Source: Guadua angustifolia (taxonomy: Eukaryota; Streptophyta; Magnoliopsida; Poales; Poaceae). From it: a DNA stretch of 64,000 bases. A model generated the notes under the pieces. The model was not told where the DNA came from. It did no database searches and saw nothing but the letters and a program-made list of their open reading frames with translations. Position 1 is the first letter of the stretch. Each line of letters begins with the position of its first letter. The stretch covers positions 37,654,862 to 37,718,861 of the forward strand of contig CM070508.1 in the NCBI GenBank assembly GCA_036346375.1, written 5' to 3'. Positions 35,551 through 45,407 of this stretch are shown here, in pieces. Made by a program: the position numbers and the translations under genes.

Positions 35551-36019
35551 CTGCCAGTGCCAGACGCCAGGAAACTTACTGCGTGCTTCTAGTTAACAAT
35601 TTGACTTAAGTAACATAAGCATGCTTCTAGTTATCCAATTCTCTGTTCAAAAGTAAAAACTTAAACCAGAATGCATATATACAATGATTCAAAGAAGAAA
35701 TTGCTCCCACTATCTAGGATTAGCAACAAATGATCACTCCCCTGTAATGTTTTGGAAGCATACATCACTGAATCTACAGGTAACCTGTTCTAGGATTAGC
35801 AACAAACGAGCATGACAAACGAAAATCACAGGGCAGCGCAATCGCAACCAAGATCTGGATTCTGGAGGGGGGAAGACAAGCTATACCTAATCAAGGCGTT
35901 CATCCAGCGCCGGGATTCTGGAGGGGGAAGAGAAGCTTCTTGTTCTTGAAGCAGATCCAGCGCCGGGAAGAAGACAGTAGTGGCAGCGCCTGGGTTTGCG
36001 CCGGCTCAGGGGATGGCCG

Positions 36020-36112
36020 GATGGGAGCCAGGAGGGCGGCGACGCCTAGGGATGGGAGCCAGGAGGGCGGCGACGCCTAGGGATGGGAGCCAGGAGGGCG
36101 GCGACGTTGACG
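36020..36112. repeat. 31-bp tandem repeat, three copies
   Basis: Three consecutive copies start with GATGGGAGCCAGGAGGGCGG; the third changes after GCGACG. The sequence is GC-rich with open but low-complexity frames. Confidence 0.85.
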
Positions 36113-36539
36113 GCCTGGTGGGTGCCGCGTTGGCTCAGCGAGGGCGGCGATGGTGGCGGCCGGGCGGGGACCTGGCGGGGGCGAGATGGGAGGGCGGGAC
36201 GGCACCGAAGTCTTGCTAGGCGACCCCTAAGGTGGCCTCTCCAGCAAGATCGCAAGTCTTGCTAGGCGACTGACTTAGGTGTGCTTCAGCGAGTGGAAGA
36301 ACGGCAGCGGGCGGCGGCGGACCAGCTGCAGAGGGATCAGTGGGAGGCAGGGGCAAGCACAGCAACAGAGAGAGGCTGGGCAGCCGCCTGAGAAAAGCCA
36401 CCGGCGGAACCCCATCCGGTGGCGGCCGCCATTGGAATGCAGGAGCGAGGTTGGAGGAAAACCGTAGGGAGAAAATAACGAATTTGGGCTAAGATGCAAA
36501 ACTGAGCAGGATGGGCCAGCTGTTTGGCAATTAAGGCTT

Positions 36540-37625
36540 AAGGCCCTGTTTGGGGTTGTGCTTTAGTTTTTCGCCCAAAGTTCCTCAAACAGGCTTTCTA
36601 AACAGCGGCTGTACAACACTTTCACTGTCGAAGCACTCTCCACAGCCGAACCATAGTGCGAGGTGCTTCGGCTGCGCTGCCAACCGCTTCGCCCCATCCG
36701 CAATCCCCAGTTCCCAGAAAACCCTTCCCATTCCACGGCGCCTCGTCCTCCGCCCCCTCCCCCCTCACGCGGCGTAGCGCCTCCTCCTCCCCCCACGGTG
36801 TGGTGTGGCGCGGTGCGGCGCCTCCTCCTCCCCACAGCGCGGCGTCTCCTCCTCCTCCCCTGATGGCGCTTTGCCTCCCCTTCGTCCCCCAGCGACACGG
36901 CGGGCTCCTCCCCCGACGGTGCAGCACCTCCTCTTCGTCCCCCGGCGGCAAGGCGCCTCCCATTCGTCCCCTGGCAGCGCGGCGTGGCGCGTTCTCCTCC
37001 TCTCCTAGTCGGTCGGCGCCTCCTCATCACCTGCGAAGCCCTCCTCTAGATCCAGACCCTTTCCAGGTCCCCTGCTCCAAATCGCCTGCATCCTCCTCCG
37101 GTCAGCGGCTCCTCCTCCTCCTCCTCCCCCGGTCAGCACAGCCCCTCCATCTCACACGGAAGCCCTCCTGGTCTGGTCAGTGCCTCCTCACGCAGGCATT
37201 TTGGATTGGCTTGTGTACATTTTGAATTGATTTCTTGGTGATTTGTGGTTGATCAAAGGCTTTAGAAATAGGTTACATGCACAGAACAGTGGTTGGCTAC
37301 TAGCTTACTAGATATGTTAGTTCATAAACACTAGTTATCGCAATTCCTATGGCATGAAAACTAGGACCACCCAGGATTACGAACAAAATATGTAACAATT
37401 TAGAACTGTTTATGCGCTTCAAATTTCTCTGTCCAATAGGTATTCTGCTTAAAGCTCATTATATGGATCAACCAAGAAGAATATTTGGAATAAGTAGTCG
37501 AAATGATGCCTTTTCCTCTATAGACTCTGATCTAGCATTGAACTGCACAAAAAATAAATTTAAGCATGTAATGCAAACACCAAAAACAATCAAGTTCCAT
37601 GCCAAGCATAGTTCAATGTGCATGC
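36540..37625. other. CT/GC-rich block and flank, no recognised gene
   Basis: From 36540 (GGCCCTGTTTGGGG, a motif typical of ends of grass DNA elements) to about 37200 the plus strand is strongly C/T-rich with runs of CTCCTC and CGGCG. The 189-codon open frame 36656-37225 is Pro/Ser-rich, low in complexity, and open in other frames too, so it is weak evidence for a protein. From 37230 to 37620 the sequence turns AT-rich; a 85-codon frame at 37412-37669 shows no known domain and runs into the copia-2 LTR. Possible readings are a leader exon of an undetected gene or a captured fragment inside a DNA element. Confidence 0.35.
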
Positions 37626-37850
37626 TATTAGAGATAAAATCGGATGCCTCAAATCCTATCTTACCATAACTTGGATACCGTATCTCCTTCAATCTCGGAT
37701 TCCTAACCGGCTATATAATACCACCTCATGTACTTGTAATCCTTGAACCAAAATAGTAAATCTTGTGTCTCCTGTCGTTTTTCCGCAATGGTTTTCCACA
37801 TAAAATCTTTCTGTCCCTTTTGTGTGTGTGCTAGATCCTAAACCCTAACA
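37626..37850 (+). repeat. copia-2 5' LTR
   Basis: 225 bp, TATTAGAG (from TGTTAGAG) to CCCTAACA, nearly identical to 42517-42743. A CTATATAATACC box near 37709 fits an LTR promoter. The high identity suggests a fairly young insertion despite the broken ORFs. Confidence 0.92.
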
Positions 37851-37852
37851 AG

Positions 37853-37864
37853 TGGTATCAGAGC
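37853..37864 (+). other. copia-2 primer-binding site
   Basis: TGGTATCAGAGC, initiator tRNA-Met type, 2 nt after the LTR. Confidence 0.9.
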
Positions 37865-38530
37865 CACGCACCTAGGGTTCCGCCGCCGCCGGTCTTCATC
37901 GCGCATCACGCTGGTCGCTCGGTTCTGCGCCGAACTTTGCGCCCCACCTTCAAGCGTCGGCTCGGCGCTCCTAAGATCGTCGTGCTTGCTGCTCCTCGGC
38001 CCGTGTTCAGTAGTCGCCTTGGCCGCCAGCAGCTAAGCCGTCGCTCCAGGTGCTATTCCCTGACGCCACCTTCGGCCTTCCACGCGTCGCGCTACCGGCC
38101 GCTTCGAGTAGCCACTCGCTTGAAGCGCCACGCCGGCGAAGCGTCACTCTTCCTCGCATCAGCCACGGCCCGCTCGTGCTTGTTTCACCCGTGAACCGAG
38201 GAGCCAAGCCAGCGCATTTGTTTTTGCTTCATCCGGACTCATCAGCAAGACAGCCGATCCGATCGGATTTGAATCAATTCCAGAGTTCCAATTGAACCTT
38301 TTCTTTTCGGGTCCAGCTTTAGAGATCAGAAGCGGCTTCGGCTCTAGAGTCTAGATCGGTGGCTCCGGCTTCCAGTGGCTTCTCGGCTCTAGCTTTTCAG
38401 CAGAAATTGCTACGCGCACCCAAGCAGTACCAGAACGTGCAGAGAATTGTTACGTACACACACAGCGCACCAAGAAGTTTCTTCTTTCAGAATCTACCAT
38501 ATTTTCTGATCTGTAATTTCATTCTCCACT

Positions 38531-39250
38531 ATGTCATCCACTAAATTTGATATTAAGAAGTTCGATGGTAAGATCAATTTTTCGATATGGCAGGTTCAAA
38601 TGAAAACCATTCTCACACAGGTGGGCGTCAGAAAAGCTCTTTCAGCAAAACCGGCGACAATAACAAATGAACAATGGGAAGAACTTAACCAGAAAGCCCT
38701 CTCTGCCATACAGCTCAGTTTGTCTACAGATATTCTGCATGAAGTTATCCACGAGACTACCGCCACAAAGTTATGGTAGAAATTGGAAGACTTGTACATG
38801 AAGAAAAGTCTCGCGAACAAATTGTGCCTTAAAGAACGTCTGTACACAATTCGCATGGCGGAAGGTACCTCTATTCAGTCTTATCTTAATGAGTTTAATT
38901 CACTCATAATTGATCTTGAGAAATTAGAGGTGAAAATTGATGATGAAGATAAGGCTATTATGTTGGTCGTCTCTTTGCCTGCTACCTTTAAGCATTTTAA
39001 GGAAATTATGCTTTATGGCAATCATGATACTCTTAGCTTGGAGAATGTTAAATCAAATCTATTGTCTAGGAGAAATTTGATATTGATTCTCGTTCAGAAG
39101 TTAAAGCTGAGGGGTTAATTGTTAGAGGTAGATCTCCACATAAAGGCAATTCTCATATATCATAGTCTAGATCTAAGTCAAGAGGACGTAAACCCAACAA
39201 TTTTTGCCATCATTGCAAGACACCTGGTCATATTATTGCTAAGTGTTATA
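38531..39250 (+). pseudogene. copia-2 gag with in-frame TAG, CCHC knuckle
   Basis: The start at 38531 (MSSTKFDIKKFDGKINF) opens a typical copia UBN2 gag: WQVQMKTILTQ, WEELNQKALSAIQLSLS, then KLW followed by TAG at 38777-38779. The same frame continues with KLEDLYMKKSLANKLCLK to VKSNLLSR (about 39080). There a frameshift moves the frame to a Ser/Arg-rich linker and the zinc knuckle CHHCKTPGHIIAKC near 39205-39245. One stop and one frameshift inactivate it; otherwise length and order match the family. Confidence 0.88.
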
Positions 39251-42200
39251 AGTTGAAAAATAAGGCTGATAAAAACAAAAAGACACATCCTGATAAACCT
39301 GCTAAGGCTAGTCTTGTTGAAAATGAATCCGATGGAGAGGCTCTAATTCTCAGTTCCAACTTGAAGAATCAAACTGCATGGATTATTGATTTAGCTTGCA
39401 CTTTTCATATTTGTCCATATAAAGAGTAGTTTTCTACATATGATTCTGTTGGTTGTGGTGAAGTTGTAATTGCTGATGAGTCTCCACTTGAAATTGTTGG
39501 CATCGGTTCTATTCTTAGGACTCTTTCAAATGTTCGCCATGTTCCCAGAATGAAAAGAAATCTTATTTCTTTGGGCACCATAGAATCTTTGGGTTATAAA
39601 TATACCGGTGAAAATGGTGTTTTTAAGATTTCTAAAGGTAACCTTGTTGTTATGAAAGCCAATAGAATCAATAGTTTTTATTACTTGCAAGGTTCTACAG
39701 TTACAGGTTCTACAGCTGTTTCTACAATTGCATCAAATCTTCACATCACCAAGCTTTGGCATATGCGCTTTGGGTCATATGAGTGAGAAAGGTATGCACC
39801 TTTTATGCAAGAAAGGACTTTTACATGATATTAGCAAACTTGATTTTGGTGAACATTGTGTTTTTGGCAAACAAAAGAGAGTCAGTTTTTCTGTATCAAC
39901 TCATCAGACTAAAGGAATTCTTGATTATGTTCATTCTGATCTTTGGGGTCGTTCTAGATTTCCTTCTATTGGAGGTTGTGAGTACATAATTACCTTCATT
40001 GATGATTTTTCTCACAATGTTTGGGTTTATTTCCTGAAACATAAGCATGAAGATTTTTCAGTTTTCAAGAAGTGGAAAGTCTTGATTGAAAATCAAACTA
40101 GCAGAAAAATCAAGAAACTTAGAACTGACAATGGATTGGAATTTTGTAGTGGTGAGTTTGATCATTTCTGTGCTAATCATGGAATTGCAAGATGTTTGAC
40201 TGTTCCAGGTAAATCTCAGCAGAATGGTTTGACAAAGCGTATGAATCGCACTCTTCTGGAAAGAGCCCATTGCATGCTTTAAATGCAGGTCTATGGAATA
40301 AGCGTGCTTTGTAGGCTGAGACTGTTTCTACAACATCTTATTTGATTAATCGCTCTCCAAATTCAGTCATTGACTTTAAAATTCCAGAAGAGGTTTGTTT
40401 AGGTAAACCAGTTGATTACTGTAATTTGAGAATTTTTTGTTGTCCTGCTTATGCTCATGTTAATGATGGAAAATTAGAGCCTAGAGCAAAAAAATGCATA
40501 TTTGTTGGATATAGGTCTGGTGTCAAAGGATATCGTTTGTGGTATTCTGATTCTCGTAAATTAATCATTAGTCGTGATGTTACTTTTCATGAAGATGCTT
40601 TACATTCACCTGGTAGTGACAATGATAGTTGTTCATCCACAAATGAATCTTAAACTTCTAAAGCTGCAAAAAGAAATGCAGAATTTGAGGTAGTTTTACC
40701 TACCGTTGATAATGATTCTTCTGGTGGTTCTTCTTCACAACCAATTTCAGCACCTAGTGGTTCTTTGTCATAATCAGTTTCTGCATCTCCTAGTACTAAT
40801 GATCATTGTATTGCTCGAGATAGACCAAGAAGAAATATTCAATTACCTGCTAGATATCGTGACACTGATAATATGGCCTGTTGTGCTCTTTTTGCTGCAC
40901 AAGAAATTTGTGATACTTTTGAACCTTCTTCTTATTCTGAAACTATCTAATGTGAAAATTCTTCTAAGCAGTTGACAGCTATGAATGAAGAAATTTTGAG
41001 CCTTCATAAGAACAATACATGGGATTTGGTTAAGCTTCCAAAAGGCAAGAAACCTTTAAAGTGCAAATGGATTTATAAGAAGAAGGATGGTATTTCTGGA
41101 GTTGAACCTGCAAGATGGAAAGCCCGTTTAGTGGTAAAAGGTTTTGAACAAAGAGACGGTATTGACTTCAATGAAGTTTTTTCTCCTATTGTGCGCCACT
41201 CTTCCATTCAGGTTATGCTTGCTTTTGTTGCTTTATTTGACTTGGAATTAGAGCAACTTGATGTTAAAACTGCCTTCTTACATTGAGATTTCGAAGAAGA
41301 GATTTTTCTGACACAACCTGAGGGTTTCACTACTCCTAGAAAAGAGGATTTAGTTTGGCATTTGAAAAATCTCTATATGGCCTTAAACAAGCTCCTAGGC
41401 AGTGGTACAAAAGGTTTGATTCCTTTTTGATTGCACAACAGTATTCTCGTAGCAATTATGATAATTGTGTTTACTTCAAATAGTTTCCAAATGGCTCATT
41501 TGTTTATTTGCTGCTCTATATTGATGATATGCTCATTGCTTCTCATGACAAGTCACTGATTAAACAGTTGAAGGCTCAACTTAGTCATGAGTTTGAAATG
41601 AAAGATCTTGGTCCAGCTAAGAAAATTCTACACCTTTTGCATTATTTCTATCTCAGAAAAATTACATTGAGAAGGTACTTGACATATTTAATCTCAGTAA
41701 TTGCAAATCTGTTTCTACACCTTTTGCCTTACACTTCAAGTTATCTTCAAGTCAGTGTCCTATTAATGAAGAAGACAAAGACTATATGTCCCGTATTCCT
41801 TACTCTAGTGCAGTTGGTAATCTCATGTATGCTATGATTTGTATAGACCAGATTTAGCTCATTTTGTTAGCGTTGTTAGCAGATTTATGCATAATCCTGG
41901 AAAAGAGCATTGGAATGCAATTAAGTAGATTCTTCGTTATTTGAAAGGCACTTCTGATTTTAGCTTGATGTTTGAAAAGAATAAAGTGAAGACAAATGAT
42001 ATTCTTGGGTTTGTCGATTCTGATTATGCTGGTGATCTTGATAAAAGAAGGTCAATTTCTGGATATATCTTCTCATTATGTGGTTCTCGATCGGTTGGAA
42101 AGCATCCTTATGACCTATTGCGCTCTTTCTACTACTGAAGCGGAATATGTTTCAGCTACTGAAGGTGTTACGGAAGCTATTTGGTTGCGAGGTCTGGTTT

Positions 42201-42460
42201 CTAAATTTGGCATTAAACAGGATACTCTTACTGTTTATTGTGATAGCCAGAGTGCTATTTGTCTGACCAAGAATGGTATGTATCATGCCAAGACTAAGCA
42301 CATTGATATCAAGTACCACTCTGTAATGTTGTCGCTGAAGGACAAATTGTTGTGGGAAAGATGCATACAGATGATAATCCTGCAAACATGCTGACCAAGA
42401 CACTTTCAAATACCAAGTTCAAGCATTGCCTTGACTTGGTTGGCATTCAAGGTGCTTAAT
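39251..42460 (+). pseudogene. copia-2 pol remnant: protease, integrase, RT, RNase H
   Basis: The protease region reads AWIIDLACTFHICP, where the usual Asp-Ser/Thr-Ala/Gly triplet has Leu in second place. Pre-integrase LWHMRFG lies at about 39755. The integrase (39780-40280) keeps DLWGRSRF and RTDNGLEF, but the third acidic residue is lost: LTKRMNRTLLER where relatives have an A-E-R core. Stops occur at 40281 and 40312. RT starts about 40975 (WDLVKLPKGKKPLKCKW) with TGA at 41284-41286 and YIDDML near 41520. A frameshift follows. RNase H pieces (DSDYAGDLDKRRS, STTEAEYVSATE, KHIDIKYH) extend to about 42390. Not functional. Confidence 0.88.
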
Positions 42461-42516
42461 TGCCCTTCGGGGTTTATGGAGACACTCTATTATGGATTTT
42501 GAGTCAAGGGGAGGTT

Positions 42517-42743
42517 TGTTAGAGATAAAATCGGATGCCTCAAATCCTATCTTACCATAACTTGGATACCGTATCTCCTTCAATCTCGGATTCCTAACCG
42601 GCTATATAATACCACCCTATGTACTTGTAATCCTTGAACCAAAATAGTGAATCTTGTGTCTCCCGTGGTTTTTTCCCGCAAGGGTTTTCCACGTAAAATC
42701 TTTGTGTCCCTTTTGTGCGTGTGCTAGATCCTAAACCCTAACA
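42517..42743 (+). repeat. copia-2 3' LTR
   Basis: 227 bp, TGTTAGAGAT to CCCTAACA, followed by the target duplication CATGC. Confidence 0.93.
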
Positions 42744-42748
42744 CATGC

Positions 42749-43970
42749 TATGCTCAAAGCAGGGGCAAAGTCAATTTTTTGTTACTGCCTTAGTATCCTT
42801 GTAACAATAATGGAATGGAATGATCATGTCTCAATTTTTCGTTACTAACTTAGTATCCTTGCAACAATAATGGAATGGAATGGCCAGCTTCATTTCATTA
42901 TGGTGATCTGATGAATTGGTGAATCAATGAATGGAATGAAAGCAATCGCATTTTCAATCAGTACTTTTTCTCAGAGTTCTGTACAATTCCGATATTTTGA
43001 TGCTTCACTAGAAGGAACTGATACAATTTCGATATTTCTCAGAGTTCTGTACAATTCCGCTTGCAACTGACATGATGAGACCTTAGAAAATGACATCCGA
43101 ACTACATGTGGGTCAAAAACAATTTTGTGGGCACTGATACCAGTTTGAAAGTTTATGTGTGTAGAGCTTGTTTAGATGTGGCTCGATTTCTGGCCGAACC
43201 TACTAAAAAAACCAAGCTTCATAAGAGATGTGATTGGAAAAAAATATTGTTTTTCTTTCTATCTAGGACAAAACATTTCCCAGTGTTTTGGAAAGGCCTA
43301 AGTGCTTAAAAGGTACTTATGCATATAAATGTTTGTAGTTAATTGATAATGTAACAATCTAGTCACTTCTAAAGAGATGCATGTATTAGAGAGGACGGGT
43401 ATTACATGTGCTTTTAATGATACGAGTATATTCTTTTCATTTTTAAATATCCTTGTAAGATTATCTTATATTTCAACAGTTTACACAATAGTGCAAAGAA
43501 ATAGAGGAATGAAATAAGAATGAGTTTCATAGGACAGAGTACATGATCTAAGTGGAACACTTTTATTTAAAAGAAATAGTATCTATAATCTAGTCAGTCA
43601 AATAATCACTTTGAATAATTTGGAGATCTGTGTAATTTGTAGATGACATAGAAAACAAAACTTAAAAAACGGTGAAGCCCTCTCGTTAAATTGGCAAAAA
43701 AATCCGTATCCGTGTGAACTGTGGCGCCAAGCCTTCTCGTTAAATTGGCAATTCCATGCTTGTTTTGGGATGTTGTGTTGTGCCTTGCTTCATGCTTCAC
43801 CTATGAATGGGTGAACTAAGCAGTGCAAAAGTTTTGTCGTCTTTGCTTCATTTTGAGGACTATGAAATAGCCGTTTTTGTTTTCTGCAATTGCAACCCTA
43901 TATTCAATTTGTCCAGAAAGGCATAACTTCAACAATGTGCACTATGTATTCTATCCAATTGTTAAGAATG
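42749..43970. other. Intergenic DNA between copia-2 and the 12-kb gypsy element
   Basis: No gene recognised. A ~62-bp direct duplication with TTAGTATCCTTG and AACAATAATGGAATGG occurs at about 42770-42890. A second short one with CTCAGAGTTCTGTACAATTC occurs at 42970-43060, and a repeat of CTCGTTAAATTGGCAA at 43680 and 43737. The sequence continues the flank interrupted at 37625. Confidence 0.6.
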
Positions 43971-43975
43971 GTAAT

Positions 43976-44710
43976 TGTCGACGATTCGGGAACCGGTCCC
44001 CCGCCGAGCTTACTTGTTGAATGAGGGATCAACCTAAGGCCCCTTTTTCGCGGGGGGTATAGCGTCCGAGGTCCTACCGAGCTACAGGTCGAGGTAACCA
44101 AAGCAATCACAACGAGCAAGGGATCTCTTTTTTTATCTGGTTCAGGCCTCTCACGAGGGAGATAATAGCCCTACGTCCAGTGGTTGCACTGATGTGTGAA
44201 GATGGGTTACAAGCACTGCGTACAAGTGGAGATGAGAAGTGTGAATGAACCGAATCCCTTCTCCTTCGCGCGAGGAGGTATTTATAGGGGAATACAGGCG
44301 ACAAAGCATTTATTACAGGGGGTGTTCTATTGTTCGGACGTATGCGGTTGCTCGCGCCGCCCCGCCAGTAACGCGACGTGGGTGCAGTAGGCGCAAATGG
44401 CGGACGCGGAGACATGGCGTCAGATCCTCAGGCACGCAGACCTTCGAGCCGTCACGCAGTTAACGCCGCGTCGCCCTCGTAGGTCGTGCCCGGCTTTTGG
44501 GCGAAGCTCGAGGTACCTTCAGCTGGACCAGGTCGCTTGCTCGAGGACCCCCGAGCAAGCATGCTCGGGGGCGAGCATGACGGTCGACGGAGGGCAGCCC
44601 GAAGGTTGGGCAGCCTGAAGACCTTTCTCGGGGGGCGAGGCCCGAGCAAGGACATGCCCGGGGCCGCCGGTGTGCGACGGTCGCCTATGGAGAATATTCA
44701 ATCCCCGACA
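43976..44710 (-). repeat. 12-kb gypsy 3' LTR
   Basis: 735 bp, TGTCGACGATTC to TCCCCGACA. It contains TATAAATA on the minus strand (44279-44286), the likely LTR promoter, and a palindrome CCCCCGAGCA-AGCA-TGCTCGGGGG around 44548-44571. Confidence 0.93.
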
Positions 44711-44724
44711 GCTAGCCCCCGAGG
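44711..44724 (-). other. 12-kb gypsy polypurine tract
   Basis: On the minus strand CCTCGGGGGCTAGC abuts the LTR start TGTCGGGG. It is almost identical to the tract of the 2.2-kb element at 59772-59785. Confidence 0.75.
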
Positions 44725-44820
44725 CTAAAGGGGGGCGTCGTTTTAGCTGGGGCCACCGCCTTAAGCCTCCTGATTATTGACAAGGGACCGGAACAGCGCG
44801 GCAAAGGGCCATGGCTGCAT

Positions 44821-45044
44821 CCGAGCAACGCCTGCTCGGGGACGGGGATTTTTGCAGCGTACGGCTACCGCAGCATCCGAGCAACGCCTACTCGAGAACG
44901 AGGATCTTTGCGGCGAAGGGCTACCGCAGCATCCGAGCAACGCCTACTCGAGAACGAGGATCTTTGCGGCGAAGGGCTACCGCAGCATCCGAGCAACGCC
45001 TGCTCGGGGACGAGGATCTTTGCGGCGAAGGGCTACCGCTACGA
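44821..45044. repeat. 56-bp tandem repeat, four copies, inside the 12-kb gypsy element
   Basis: Copies start at 44821, 44877, 44933 and 44989, each with CCGAGCAACGCCT(A/G)CTCG and GGCTACCGCAGCAT. Copies 2 and 3 are nearly identical. Each unit carries a GAGCA...CTCG(A/G)G inverted pair. ORFs across it are a by-product, because 56 is not a multiple of 3. Confidence 0.92.
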
Positions 45045-45207
45045 AAGCAAAAGGCCGCGGTGGTTCCTTCTCCGTGAAGCTTTAAAGGTACGGCCCTGAC
45101 AGCTTTTTTGGGGACTGCGCCGCTACAGGGCGGTTTCAAAGACCGAACCGCCACGCGTTGGCCATCGGCAGACGGAGCGGTTTTCCCGCCCGTTTGACTT
45201 CTCTGCC

Positions 45208-45215
45208 TATAAATA
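45208..45215 (+). promoter_or_regulatory. TATA box candidate for the antisense gene
   Basis: CTATAAATATC on the plus strand, about 200 bp upstream of the first Met of the antisense gene (45408). It lies outside the LTR, so the gene may have its own promoter. Confidence 0.5.
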
Positions 45216-45407
45216 TCGGGCGGGAACAATTTCTGCAAACTTTGGACTCCCACGACTCGCAATTAGACTCGAGAAAGCATTTTTCCTCCCGAACCCCTTT
45301 CCGCTACCCCGACGCCGTCTCCTCCGACTCCCCCCAAGGCGAAGTTCGGTGCGAGCAAGACCACCGCGGAGAGGCTGCGAGTACTCCAGGATTTTGGGTA
45401 CCTTGGC

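Larger units (their letters stand above)
37626..42743 (+). mobile_element. Ty1/copia element copia-2, structurally complete
   Basis: LTRs at 37626-37850 and 42517-42743 are flanked by a perfect 5-bp target duplication CATGC (37621-37625 and 42744-42748). A primer site follows the left LTR (37853-37864) and a polypurine tract (AAGGGGAGG, 42506-42514) precedes the right one. The interior carries gag, CCHC, protease, integrase, RT and RNase H in copia order on the plus strand. Several nonsense codons and frameshifts mean it can no longer encode its own proteins. Confidence 0.93.

Noticed and set aside
36656..37225. 189-codon plus-strand frame as a protein gene
   Set aside because: Pro/Ser-rich and open in other frames as well, no domain, no clear splice or end signals; kept only as an unexplained block.
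37412..37669. Small protein gene next to copia-2
   Set aside because: The frame continues into the copia-2 LTR and has no recognisable domain or start context.
43150..43320. Right end of a DNA element paired with GGCCCTGTTTGG at 36540
   Set aside because: The candidate complement (AGTGTTTTGGAAAGGCCT) matches only loosely and no target duplication could be found.
44777..45099. ORFs with repeated SEQRLLENEDLCGEG-type peptides
   Set aside because: They are translations of the 56-bp tandem array; a 56-bp unit changes frame each copy, so no real repeat protein.
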